From: Novosphingobium fluoreni
Lineage (GTDB): Bacteria; Pseudomonadota; Alphaproteobacteria; Sphingomonadales; Sphingomonadaceae
Direction: 5' to 3'
NCBI RefSeq assembly: GCF_014196615.1
Contig: NZ_JACIDY010000001.1
Location: 698,741-762,740 of the forward strand
DNA: 64,000 nucleotides
Part shown: positions 15,135-23,903 of the stretch, one piece after another
How the letters are laid out: each line of letters starts with the position of its first letter
Position numbering within the stretch: position 1 is the stretch's first letter
The notes under the pieces: generated by a model
What the model saw: the letters and a program-made list of their open reading frames with translations, nothing else
Told to the model about the DNA's origin: nothing
The model's database searches: none
Program-made: the position numbers and the translations under genes

Positions 15135-17254
15135 GTTTCCTCAATCGTCTATCCGGCGGCGCTTCGCTGGCGTTGCCTGCGGGCATCCTGGTCCTGATCG
15201 TGCTGATGATCGTGCCGGTCCCCGCGATCGTGCTCGACGTGTCATTCGTGCTCAATATCGCGCTGTCCGTCGCCATCCTGATGGCCGCGATGAACGCGAC
15301 CAAGCCGCTCGATTTCTCCTCCTTCCCCTCCGTCCTGCTGTTCGCCACCTTGCTGCGCCTCGCGCTGAACGTCGCCTCCACCCGCGTGGTGCTGGTCCAC
15401 GGCCACGAGGGTGAAAGCGCGGCGGGCATGGTGATCGAGAGCTTCGGCGCCTTCCTGATCGGCGGCAACTTCGCGGTCGGCATCTTCGTGTTCCTGATCC
15501 TGATGATCATCAACATGGTCGTCGTCACCAAGGGCGCGGGCCGCGTGTCCGAAGTGTCCGCGCGCTTCACCCTAGACGCCTTGCCCGGCAAGCAGATGGC
15601 GATCGACGCCGACCTTGCCGCCGGACTGATGACTGCCGACGAAGCCAAGGCCCGCCGCCGCGAAGTGGCGACCGAGGCGGACTTCTACGGCTCGATGGAC
15701 GGTGCCAGCAAGTTCGTGAAGGGCGATGCCGTCGCCGCGCTGCTGATCCTGGGCGTCAACATCATCGCCGGTTTCTGCCTGGGCATGATCAGCCACGGCC
15801 TTTCCGCCGGGGAAGCCGCGCAGCACTATATCACGCTTGCCATCGGCGACGCGCTGGTGGCGCAGGTGCCTTCGCTGCTGCTCTCGATCGCTGCCGCCGT
15901 CATCGTCACGCGCGTTTCCGACAGCCGCGACCTTGCCGGTCAGATCGGCGGCCAGTTCGCCACGCCCAGCACCTGGTTGCCGGTTGCGGTGGTGCTGGCC
16001 GCGATCGGCTGCATCCCGGCGATGCCGCAAGTGATCTTCCTGCCGGCCGCCGGTATCGCCGCGTGGATCTGGCACGCCTTGCGCAAGCGCGCGAACCGCC
16101 CGGTCGTGGTGGTGGAGCCGATCGTCGCCGAAGCACCCGATCCCGGCCGCATCGTGCTAGAGGACGTGTCGGACCACACTCTCGTCACCATCGAGCTTGG
16201 CTATGGCCTGGTGCAGCTGGTGGACGAGCGCAAGGGCTCCCCCCTGGTCGCGCGCATCACCGGCGTGCGCAAGCAGCTGTCTCAGACGTTCGGCTTCATC
16301 GTGCCGCAGTTCCGCGTGCGCGACGCGCTGGACATGGCCCCCAACGATTATCGCATCGTGCTGGGCGGCGTGATCCTGGGCGGCGCCACCATCCGGGCCG
16401 ACCGCATCCTGGCGATCGACGCCGGAGAGGCGCGGCACACCCATACCCTGACCGGCGAGGCCACGCGCGATCCCAGCTTCGGCTGCCCGGCCCTCTGGAT
16501 CGATCCCGCCGCGCGCGATCATGCGGTGGCCGAAGGCTTTCTGACCGTGGACGCCGGTACCGTGATCGCCACTCACCTTAACCAGCTGCTGGCCGAACGC
16601 CCGCAGGACCTGCTGGGTCCGGACGAGGTGAAGGCGCTGATCGACGGCGTGAAGGAGCATTCGGCGGGCCTGATCGAGACGATCCATCCCGCACCGCTCA
16701 GCCTGGCCGCGATCACCCGCGTCATGCGCGCCCTGCTGGAGGATGGCATTCCCGTCGGCCATCCGCTGCCGATCTTCGCGTCGCTCAGCCGTGGGGTAAT
16801 GCAGACCGCAGACCACGATCGCCTGGTCGAACTGGTGCGCGCCGATCTCGGTTCGCTGATCGTCGGTCGCATCTGCCCCCCGCATGAGCGCCTGCCGGTG
16901 CTGACCCTCGATGCCTCGCTGGAGCAGTCGATCGTGCAGGGCATGCACGATCCGGTGACCGGCCAGCCGGTGATCGAACCTGATCTTGCCCGCATGATCG
17001 GCGAGCATGTCGCCATGCTGGGCGCCTCGCGCGGGCCCAACGCCTCGCCGCTGGCGCTGGTGGTGCAGCCCCGTGCCCGCAAGGTGCTGGCCGCGCTGCT
17101 GCGCCTGCGCGCGCCCTCCTGCCTCGTCATCTCGATCTCCGAGCTGCCGCCCACGCAACCCATCGAAGTGGTGGACGTCATCGGCGCGCCCGCGCCTGCG
17201 CCCCACGCTCTCCCCGATCCCCAAATCATCGAACCTTTGGACATGGCCGCATGA
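15131..17254 (+). CDS. flhA: Flagellar export gate protein FlhA
   Basis: A 707-residue inner-membrane component of the flagellar type III export gate (about 690 in enterics). The first 330 residues hold the membrane segments and the FHIPEP region, seen as LLRLALNVASTRVVLVHGHE, then FVVGIFVFLILMIINMVVVT-like sequence (here FAVGIFVFLILMIINMVVVT), KGAGRVSEVSARFTLDALPG and KQMAIDADLAAGLM. The C-terminal half is the cytoplasmic ring domain that docks chaperone-substrate pairs. GTG start overlaps the transglycosylase stop and the stop overlaps fliA, so the three are one operon. Confidence 0.96.
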   Translation: MSFLNRLSGGASLALPAGILVLIVLMIVPVPAIVLDVSFVLNIALSVAILMAAMNATKPLDFSSFPSVLLFATLLRLALNVASTRVVLVHGHEGESAAGMVIESFGAFLIGGNFAVGIFVFLILMIINMVVVTKGAGRVSEVSARFTLDALPGKQMAIDADLAAGLMTADEAKARRREVATEADFYGSMDGASKFVKGDAVAALLILGVNIIAGFCLGMISHGLSAGEAAQHYITLAIGDALVAQVPSLLLSIAAAVIVTRVSDSRDLAGQIGGQFATPSTWLPVAVVLAAIGCIPAMPQVIFLPAAGIAAWIWHALRKRANRPVVVVEPIVAEAPDPGRIVLEDVSDHTLVTIELGYGLVQLVDERKGSPLVARITGVRKQLSQTFGFIVPQFRVRDALDMAPNDYRIVLGGVILGGATIRADRILAIDAGEARHTHTLTGEATRDPSFGCPALWIDPAARDHAVAEGFLTVDAGTVIATHLNQLLAERPQDLLGPDEVKALIDGVKEHSAGLIETIHPAPLSLAAITRVMRALLEDGIPVGHPLPIFASLSRGVMQTADHDRLVELVRADLGSLIVGRICPPHERLPVLTLDASLEQSIVQGMHDPVTGQPVIEPDLARMIGEHVAMLGASRGPNASPLALVVQPRARKVLAALLRLRAPSCLVISISELPPTQPIEVVDVIGAPAPAPHALPDPQIIEPLDMAA

Positions 17255-17994
17255 AGCTAGACCAATCGCCTTTCGCCTCCCCGCGCAAGATTGCTGGCGC
17301 CTATCAAGGCGAAGTCGCCGACCGGGTCCGCCGTTTCCTGCCGATGGTCCGCCGCCTGGCGTGGCACGTCAACGGCACGGGCCGTCCCGGCATCGAACTG
17401 GAGGATCTGGTTCAGGCCGGGCTCGTCGCGCTGACCGAATGCGCGCAAAAGCATGCCGGACCCAGCGAGGATGGCTTTGCCGCCTATGCCAAGATGCGCG
17501 TGCGCGGGGCGATGGTGGACCTCATCCGTCGCACCGTGCCGATGTCTCGCGGGGCGACCGAACGCGCGCGCCTGTTGCGCGAAAAGGAAGCCGAATTGCG
17601 CGGCAAGCTGGGCCGGGAGCCCGCCGGCCACGAACTCGCCGCCGCGATGGGAATCGAGGAAGCGCATCTCGCCCTGCTGCGCGATACCAGCCAGCCATTG
17701 CGCTTCGATTCCATCGACGAGGTCTATTCCGACCAGGACAGCGCCTTCGCCGATCAGAACCCGGACAGCCTGACGCTGCTGCAGGATGAGGAAACGCGCG
17801 GAGCGGTGGTCGCCGCGATCGGCGCGCTACCCGAACGACTGCGGCTGATCGTCTCGCTCTACTTCGTGGAAGAACTGAATCTCGCCGAGATCGCGCAAGT
17901 GCTGAACGTCTCCATTCCGCGCGTCCACCAGTTAAAGGCCCAAGCCCTCGCCAAGCTGAAGGACGCGCTGGAGGGCGTGGCGGACATAATCTGA
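17251..17994 (+). CDS. fliA: Flagellar sigma factor FliA (sigma-28)
   Basis: A 247-residue sigma-70 family factor of FliA length. Region 2 shows LPMVRRLAWHVNGTGRPGIE, then LEDLVQAGLVAL and FAAYAKMRVRGAMVDLIRRT; region 3 shows GREPAGHELAAAMGI; region 4 the helix-turn-helix LNLAEIAQVLNVSIPRVHQL. It directs late flagellar genes (flagellin, chemotaxis) and is held by FlgM (13466). The ATG overlaps the flhA stop, so its synthesis depends on the RpoN promoter at 14193. Confidence 0.95.
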   Translation: MKLDQSPFASPRKIAGAYQGEVADRVRRFLPMVRRLAWHVNGTGRPGIELEDLVQAGLVALTECAQKHAGPSEDGFAAYAKMRVRGAMVDLIRRTVPMSRGATERARLLREKEAELRGKLGREPAGHELAAAMGIEEAHLALLRDTSQPLRFDSIDEVYSDQDSAFADQNPDSLTLLQDEETRGAVVAAIGALPERLRLIVSLYFVEELNLAEIAQVLNVSIPRVHQLKAQALAKLKDALEGVADII

Positions 17995-18013
17995 TCGGCT
18001 TGCCTGGCCGCGC

Positions 18014-19660
18014 TCAAGATTGCGCAGGCAGGCAGTACAGCTGGATCGCCAGAACTTCGCGCGATCTGAAGCGGATCGCCGCCTGGCAACCCTGCTGACG
18101 CGCGGCGTTCAGATAGGCGCGCTCGTTGTCGTTGGACAACCGGGTCGCGGCTACGATCGCCGGACCCTTACCCGCGGCATGCCTCACCAGCCAGCGCGCG
18201 TACTCGGGATAGAAGTCATAGGTGTATAGCTGCTCCCACAGATGTTGGGGGATCTGCCGGTCGCGATTGCGCAGCATCGCCACAAGACGCTGCGGTGGCT
18301 CCATCGGTCGCGACGTGGAGGCCAGCAGACCCGCCACCTGCGCAGGCGGATTTGAGTCTTGCGCCATGTACAGACGCAGCGTCGGCTCGAAGAAGACGTC
18401 GGGCAGCACCAGCGCTTCAGGCTGGCGCTTAAGGTAGGCATATAGCCCGAGCGTATCCTGAAAATCGGTTCGCTTCGTCCACTCGCGCGACAATGTGATT
18501 GCGCCGCTCGGGATCAAGGTCAGGGCGAGAGCGATACATGTCGCCCATACTCTCCTTGGCTTTCCCGGAACGCAGACGGCAAAAAATATCTCTGACATCG
18601 CCAACGCAGTGATCGGCATAGTGAAGAGGAACTGTTTGTTCGAGGATATAGGATACAGCCTGGCCAGCCACAGCAGTAGGGTAAGCGCGATCAGGCCAAG
18701 GAGAACCCGCAACGGTTGCCAGGTTTCGTGCCGGATAGCAGGGATCGACAAGCGCGGGAGACCGCGTCGGGCCAATAGCAGACCGATTATAGCGACACTG
18801 GCGCAAAGCAAAACGACGCCGGCTTGCGCACGGGGAATCACTTCCAGCTGCGCCTCCAGCCGCATCGGATCATGCAGATAGGCGCTTAGCGATAAACGTT
18901 GGTATGCCGTCGGATAATTCCGGCTCTGCAACGCCGTCGCCGGAGAGAACAGAAGCAGGTAACAGGCAACCCAGCCGAGCGAATAGATGATCAGAGCTTT
19001 CAGCCACCTTATTCCCACTGCCGTTCGAAATCGAAAGAGGACGGCGTCGAGTACGGATACGCCGACCACCAGCATCATCGAGTAAGAGAAGAGGGACAGG
19101 CAGCCCGCTGCGACCATCACCGCCACCGGGCGGGCCGGAAACCACCGCAACGCGACTATGAACACGAAAGCAGCCTGTAGTTCGAAGCCGTATTGCTTGA
19201 ATTCCACGGTATAGCGAACGAACAGGGGCGTTACCGCCATCATGGCTATTGCCAGCAGGACGGGCTCGTCTCGACGGTTAAACGCCTGCCAGGCGATCCC
19301 GGCCATGATCACGACATGAAAGCTCAGCAACAGGGTGCGGGTGCCGATGATGGATCCGCCGGTGGCGAGCCATGCCCCATTCAACGTTAGTAAGGCCGCC
19401 GGCGGTCCTGCTTGATCGTAGAATGGCAGGCTGTGGAAGTATGCGGTCCATGGCAAGCCAAAGTTTGCGAGCAAGGTGGCTTCATCCTGCCACAGCCCAC
19501 GGGATGCTTGCATGGCACCGGCGGCCACAAGAACCACCACCGCGAAAAGTGCTGCAAGACTTGTCGCGGTTAGAGTGGGGGCGTCATCATGTCGGGTCGG
19601 AGACGCCGCGATGCCGCCCCCGTCCTTACGCGTCAGCGGCAGGGCGCGGCCAATAGGCAA
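18014..19660 (-). CDS. Multi-pass membrane protein, GT-C (GT39/ArnT-like) glycosyltransferase candidate
   Basis: A protein of up to 548 residues with about ten membrane segments and a soluble C-terminal part of about 150 residues. An acidic pair right after the first helix (Asp59-Glu60 in GLWQDEATL) is where PMT/ArnT-type enzymes, which use polyprenyl-phosphate sugars, keep their catalytic acid. The start is uncertain: TTG at 19660 overlaps the manA-like gene by 28 bases, and no better start is seen before the first membrane helix. It is last in the minus-strand sugar gene run and might transfer the sugar made by the genes upstream; this is inference. Confidence 0.6.
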   Translation of the reverse strand: MPIGRALPLTRKDGGGIAASPTRHDDAPTLTATSLAALFAVVVLVAAGAMQASRGLWQDEATLLANFGLPWTAYFHSLPFYDQAGPPAALLTLNGAWLATGGSIIGTRTLLLSFHVVIMAGIAWQAFNRRDEPVLLAIAMMAVTPLFVRYTVEFKQYGFELQAAFVFIVALRWFPARPVAVMVAAGCLSLFSYSMMLVVGVSVLDAVLFRFRTAVGIRWLKALIIYSLGWVACYLLLFSPATALQSRNYPTAYQRLSLSAYLHDPMRLEAQLEVIPRAQAGVVLLCASVAIIGLLLARRGLPRLSIPAIRHETWQPLRVLLGLIALTLLLWLARLYPISSNKQFLFTMPITALAMSEIFFAVCVPGKPRRVWATCIALALTLIPSGAITLSREWTKRTDFQDTLGLYAYLKRQPEALVLPDVFFEPTLRLYMAQDSNPPAQVAGLLASTSRPMEPPQRLVAMLRNRDRQIPQHLWEQLYTYDFYPEYARWLVRHAAGKGPAIVAATRLSNDNERAYLNAARQQGCQAAIRFRSREVLAIQLYCLPAQS

Positions 19661-20442
19661 AGGCCGGAACTGGCGAAGGCCACGTCGTCCAGGCTATCCG
19701 CCAGAGCGCAACTGCCGGGTGCGATTTCCCGACCGGCGACATGCACCGGGCCTTCACGCGGGATCACCAGAAGCGCGCCTTTATAGCGATTGACGGTGGC
19801 GTTATCCGGCCTGCCGTAAACCTGATCCAGCGTGAATAGAGGTCCAGGCACCAGATTGACCGAAGTGCCCTCGGGCGCACGGGCCTTCCACTTGTCGGCA
19901 TAGGGCTCGCCCTTGGCGATGGCCACGCTTTCTTCCAGATGCAGCTCGCGTGGGCGGCCGTAGTCGTACAGGCGATAGGTAATGTCGGAATTCTGCTGAA
20001 CTTCGATCAAGCTGATGCCCGCACCGATGGCATGCACGGTGTTGGCCGGGATGTAGAAGAAGTCACCCGGCGATACCGTGTGCCACTCCATCAAGTCCTC
20101 GATAGAGCCATCGAGCGCGGCGGCGCGCATGGCGTCGGCATCGAGCGGCTGCTTGAACCCGATGCCCAGCTTGGCGCCAGGTTCGGCATCTAGGATCACC
20201 CAGCACTCTTCCTTGCCCCGGCGGCCCATGCCCTTGTCGATCGTCTGCGCATCGCTCGGGTGGACCTGGACGGACAGCGCCTCGCTGGTGAAGATGTATT
20301 TCACCAGCAGCTGCGACAGTTCCGGCGGCGGTTCGAACCAGATTTCGCCGATCCGCTTACCCGACGGGGCGACGAACGGCGCGGGCAGGGTGTCCTTGCC
20401 CCAGGGCTTCTCGACCTGCTTGGTGGGGAGCGCGCCGCTCAT
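19633..20442 (-). CDS. manA: Mannose-6-phosphate isomerase, class I
   Basis: A 269-residue cupin-type isomerase converting fructose-6-phosphate and mannose-6-phosphate. The zinc-binding pattern is present: SVQVHPSDAQ and KEECWVILDAEP, then GDFFYIPANTVHAIGAGISL and EVQQNSDITYRLYDYGRPRE. It is shorter than enteric ManA (about 390) and similar to Bacillus-type enzymes. The ATG overlaps the manC stop by four bases. Together the pair supplies GDP-mannose for surface polysaccharides. Confidence 0.88.
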   Translation of the reverse strand: MSGALPTKQVEKPWGKDTLPAPFVAPSGKRIGEIWFEPPPELSQLLVKYIFTSEALSVQVHPSDAQTIDKGMGRRGKEECWVILDAEPGAKLGIGFKQPLDADAMRAAALDGSIEDLMEWHTVSPGDFFYIPANTVHAIGAGISLIEVQQNSDITYRLYDYGRPRELHLEESVAIAKGEPYADKWKARAPEGTSVNLVPGPLFTLDQVYGRPDNATVNRYKGALLVIPREGPVHVAGREIAPGSCALADSLDDVAFASSGLCLLAAPCR

Positions 20443-21476
20443 TGGTTTGCCGCGCCAAACAGTTTGCCGACTTTTTGCGCGCCGGCGGCGGTGGTGATCA
20501 TGATGTCGTTACCGTCCACCACGATATAAACATCCTGCAATCCAATCACCGACACGCGCGGACCATCGCTATCGACCAGGACGTTCTGGCAATCGACCAA
20601 CTCCACATCGCCGCGCGTAGCGTTGCCCTGCTCGTCGCGATCGCGCGCAACGTGGAGCGCGGGCCAGTTGCCGATATCGGACCAAGCCATGTCAGCCGGC
20701 ACCATCGCGGCGCGGCTGGTGTTTTCCATCACCGCATAGTCTACCGATTCGCTTTCCACCGTCGCAAAGGTCTGCGGATCGGGGTGGAAGCGATTGCCGT
20801 CCTCGTGCCCCTTGGCGACGGCATCACGCACCGCAGCCAGGATCTGCGGGCGGTGGCTTTCCAGTTCCTTCAGGAAGTCTCCCACCTTGAAGGCGAAGAT
20901 GCCGCCGTTCCAAGCGTAGATACCTTCCGAGAGGAACGAGATGGCGCGTTCCAGGTCAGGCTTTTCCACGAATTGCGCGGTGCGGAAGGCTTGGTCTCCG
21001 ATCGCCTCGCCGCGCTTTAGATAGCCAAAACCGGTTTCCGGCGCAGTCGCCTCGATGCCGAAGCTGACCAACCAGCCGTCCTGTGCCAGTTCCGCGGCGG
21101 TGCAGGCGGCTTCGGCAAAAGCTTTGGTATCGCCGATGTGGTGGTCGCTGGGGCACACCAGCATAATGGCGTCCTCCGGCAGACGCAGAGCGGCAAGCGC
21201 GATCGCGGCGGCAGTGTTGCGGGCGCTGGGCTCGACGATGATCTGCGAGCCGGCGGTGTTACCTAGCTGCTCTTCCACATGCGCCAAATGTGCGGCCCCT
21301 GTCACGACCAAGGGCGGATCGAACCCATCGGTCGCCGGGCAACGCGCAATCGTCGCCTGAAACAGCGTTGTGTTTCCTATCAGCGGCAGGAATGGCTTGG
21401 GCTTGCTTGCCCGACTGCGGGGCCAAAGACGCGTGCCGCTACCGCCACACAGAATTACCGGAACAAGCTTGCTCAT
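20439..21476 (-). CDS. manC: Mannose-1-phosphate guanylyltransferase
   Basis: A 345-residue nucleotidyltransferase making GDP-mannose. The signature for nucleotide binding is at the N-terminus (VILCGGSGTRLWPRSRASKP), followed by KPFLPLIGNTTLFQATI; FVEKPD is at about residue 160 and the WNGGIFAF motif follows. It lacks the isomerase half of fused ManC/AlgA enzymes; that step is the separate downstream gene. Start at 21476 chosen because GGGGA lies 5 bases upstream and the family motif begins seven residues later. It begins 80 bases after the GT2 gene, so it may have its own promoter. Confidence 0.93.
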   Translation of the reverse strand: MSKLVPVILCGGSGTRLWPRSRASKPKPFLPLIGNTTLFQATIARCPATDGFDPPLVVTGAAHLAHVEEQLGNTAGSQIIVEPSARNTAAAIALAALRLPEDAIMLVCPSDHHIGDTKAFAEAACTAAELAQDGWLVSFGIEATAPETGFGYLKRGEAIGDQAFRTAQFVEKPDLERAISFLSEGIYAWNGGIFAFKVGDFLKELESHRPQILAAVRDAVAKGHEDGNRFHPDPQTFATVESESVDYAVMENTSRAAMVPADMAWSDIGNWPALHVARDRDEQGNATRGDVELVDCQNVLVDSDGPRVSVIGLQDVYIVVDGNDIMITTAAGAQKVGKLFGAANQ

Positions 21477-21556
21477 CAGTCCCCTTTTATCGCGGCACAT
21501 GCGAATTACCATGCCGCAATGCGCCAGTCGTCTTGTGGTTGCGTAGGGATTTTGAG

Positions 21557-22345
21557 CTAACGCGGATTGAGCCTGCCGCTGGCGGCAGACAGCAGTTGCT
21601 TTATGACGCCCCACTTAGCGCCCGCGCCGGTGATCTTGGTGGGCACCGCTTCTCCCACGGGATAACTGCGCCGCACGCCGATCTCGCACACGCGATAGCC
21701 CAGCTGGCCGGCACGCGCAGTAAGGTAGAACAGCAATTCGTAGGCGGAAAACACCTCGCGAAAAGGCTGCACGCGAGGATCGACCAGATAGCGGCGGGAG
21801 TAGGCGCGAAAGCCATTGGTGGTATCGGTAAACCAGCGACGCCCCGCCAAGCTGAGGATCGGCGCGTGGATCAGGCGATTGCCGATGGTGCGCTCCAGCG
21901 GTGTATTCTCCGCCTTTCCGCCGCGGGCGTAGCGCGAGCCTTGAACATAATCGTACCCCTCGCGCAGCTTGGTGACGAACTGTGCCACCGCCTCGACATT
22001 GTCCTTGCCGTTGCCATCGATGGTGATGATGCCCTCGTAGCCCTCATCCAGGCACCAGGCGTAAGCCATGCGCAACTGGGCGCTGAGCTTGCCGGGGCCG
22101 GTCTTGGTCAGCAGCGCGCGCACGCCCTGTTCCTGCAGATAAGGCAGGTCGAGCGAGCCGTCGGTGGAGCCGCCATCTGCCACGATCACGTCCACCGGCA
22201 GACTAGCGGCCGCAACGCGGGCCAGCTGGGCGCGGATACGCCCGCCTTCGTTGATCACCGGGATCACCAGCGCGTGATCGTGGCGGCGTTCCGAGAGCAG
22301 GTCGACGCGGTGCGCCGGGATCTGGCGTGGCGGGTCGGCGGTCAA
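21557..22345 (-). CDS. Family 2 glycosyltransferase (polyprenyl-phosphate sugar synthase type)
   Basis: A 262-residue GT-A fold enzyme. The N-terminal nucleotide-binding strand reads HALVIPVINEGGRIRAQL, then VDVIVADGGSTDGS, with the metal-binding region at GIITIDGNGKDNVEAVAQFV and a YVQGSRYARGG loop typical of the DPM1-like subgroup. No membrane segment. The ATG overlaps the GtrA stop by four bases; a GT2 next to GtrA usually means synthesis and flipping of an undecaprenyl-phosphate sugar. The sugar is unknown. Confidence 0.85.
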   Translation of the reverse strand: MTADPPRQIPAHRVDLLSERRHDHALVIPVINEGGRIRAQLARVAAASLPVDVIVADGGSTDGSLDLPYLQEQGVRALLTKTGPGKLSAQLRMAYAWCLDEGYEGIITIDGNGKDNVEAVAQFVTKLREGYDYVQGSRYARGGKAENTPLERTIGNRLIHAPILSLAGRRWFTDTTNGFRAYSRRYLVDPRVQPFREVFSAYELLFYLTARAGQLGYRVCEIGVRRSYPVGEAVPTKITGAGAKWGVIKQLLSAASGRLNPR

Positions 22346-22743
22346 AGTAAGCTCTCCGGAGCGGGGCGGAAGACGAGAAAGCGGCTGAGGACATAGTTGA
22401 CGATGAAGGACACCCCCGTCGCCAGGATCAGCACGCCTAGGTCAGGCAGGCCGTAGCGTTCCAGCAGCGCGACCGCGCCCAGGCGGGTGGCCAGCGTCGC
22501 CAGCAGGGCCAGCAGATAGAGTGAGCCGCGCTTGGCCGAAGCGGCTTTGGTGCCGAAGGTCCAGCGCTCGTGCAGCAGGTAATTGAAGATCGCGCCGGCG
22601 ACAAAGCCCAGGAACGCGGCCAGAGTCAGCGGGATCGTCGTCAAGCTGCGCAGCGCCCAGGCGGTGCCGAGATCGACGCAGAGCCCGGCCACGGCGACCA
22701 GGCCGAACCGGACGAGCGAGGAGGCGAAAAGCCGCTGGATCAT
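22342..22743 (-). CDS. GtrA-like membrane protein, putative flippase
   Basis: A 133-residue protein with four membrane segments and the GtrA pattern: LVRFGLVAVAGLCVDLGTAW, FLGFVAGAIFNYLLHERWTF and SFIVNYVLSRFLVFR. GtrA proteins are thought to move polyprenyl-phosphate sugars across the inner membrane. The ATG at 22743 overlaps the stop of the FAD gene by four bases; the longer in-frame start at 22794 is less likely because it lies inside that gene and adds a charged non-membrane stretch. Confidence 0.88.
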   Translation of the reverse strand: MIQRLFASSLVRFGLVAVAGLCVDLGTAWALRSLTTIPLTLAAFLGFVAGAIFNYLLHERWTFGTKAASAKRGSLYLLALLATLATRLGAVALLERYGLPDLGVLILATGVSFIVNYVLSRFLVFRPAPESLL

Positions 22744-23903
22744 GTCAGGCTCATCGCGCGGCCATGAACGAAGCGGTCGTCCGCCTCTGCCCATTCCGGC
22801 TCGGACTGGCGCAGGATGTCGAACAAGTCGTAGATGTTGTCGATCTTGCCGCCCATGATCGAGATGACCGGCGATCGCGCGGGTTGGCGCTGGAACAGGA
22901 TAGGGCGGCCATCGTCTCGCTCGTTCTTGGCCAGCACCGTCTTCACCTCGAACAAAGAGCGATCGTAGCGGGCCTGCGCCAGTGCGGGCACGTAGCGGGC
23001 GGCGTCCAGGATCATATGCCGCTGGCGGGTTTCCCGTGGCAGATCATCGAACACGGCATAGGCCCCTTTGCCTGCGGTGGCATCGGTCCAATGGCGGTGC
23101 GGCGTGTACCGCACATGCGTCAGCGAATGAAGCCCGGCGCTGGGGTAGGGCATGCAGGAAAAGAATGGCCCGTCCATGATGGTGAAGCCATAAGCGGCAA
23201 GCTCGTCCGGGACCTCGACCAGCGCGATTTCGGTCTGCTCGTGCTTCAAAGCGGCTTGGGGCAGGGCAGCATCGCGCAGCAGGCCGTTGGTCTGCGCATA
23301 AGTGACGTTGAAGACAAAACGCGCGGTGAGGGCGGTGCCACTCGACAGATGGACGGTGGCGCGATCGGGCGCGATCTCCAGAGCATCGGCACGCGTGTTC
23401 AGCCGCACGGCGATACCCAGCGCGTCGAGGCGGTTGCCCATGTGCCTTGCAAGGACCGACCAATCGAAGGCGAACTCGTCACACGCGAAGGCCGTCTCGA
23501 TCGTATCACCGGCAAAAAGCGCGGCCTGTGATGGCGTGGCCCGCGCGATCGGCGCGCCCATCTCGGCAAACATGCGTTGGAAGCGTAAGCCCGACACTTT
23601 GGAGCGATGCCGCGCGATCGCGTAGAGCATCTGAAAATCCTCTACGATCGCTTCGGGAAAGTCGGCGGCGAAACGGCGATGGAGCACCATCGACTTGACG
23701 GCGGTAAGGGCGCTGCGTGGATAGTGGAAACCGGTATGCACCCGTGCCTGATTCACGCGGGACGCGCGTCCCAGCAGTCGGTCCCCGGCCTCTACAAGCA
23801 CGATCCGCTTGCCCAGTGAGCGAAGGAATAGCGCCAGCGCGCAGCCATAGAAGCCGCCGCCGACGATGACGTAATCCGCTTCGGTACTGCCGCGCCCCGT
23901 CAT
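22740..23903 (-). CDS. FAD-dependent oxidoreductase (DAO family)
   Basis: A 387-residue flavoprotein with the dinucleotide-binding motif at the start (YVIVGGGFYGCALALFLRSL, then RIVLVEAG), a family-typical Arg/His stretch (RVNQARVHTGFHYPRS, which recalls covalent-flavin or substrate-binding segments of this family), and a C-terminal FAD-closing motif (VISIMGGKIDNIYDLFDIL). Substrate not evident. It overlaps both neighbours by four bases within the six-gene cassette 26768-21557, so it probably oxidises a sugar or sugar-lipid intermediate there; this is inference from context. Confidence 0.75.
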   Translation of the reverse strand: MTGRGSTEADYVIVGGGFYGCALALFLRSLGKRIVLVEAGDRLLGRASRVNQARVHTGFHYPRSALTAVKSMVLHRRFAADFPEAIVEDFQMLYAIARHRSKVSGLRFQRMFAEMGAPIARATPSQAALFAGDTIETAFACDEFAFDWSVLARHMGNRLDALGIAVRLNTRADALEIAPDRATVHLSSGTALTARFVFNVTYAQTNGLLRDAALPQAALKHEQTEIALVEVPDELAAYGFTIMDGPFFSCMPYPSAGLHSLTHVRYTPHRHWTDATAGKGAYAVFDDLPRETRQRHMILDAARYVPALAQARYDRSLFEVKTVLAKNERDDGRPILFQRQPARSPVISIMGGKIDNIYDLFDILRQSEPEWAEADDRFVHGRAMSLT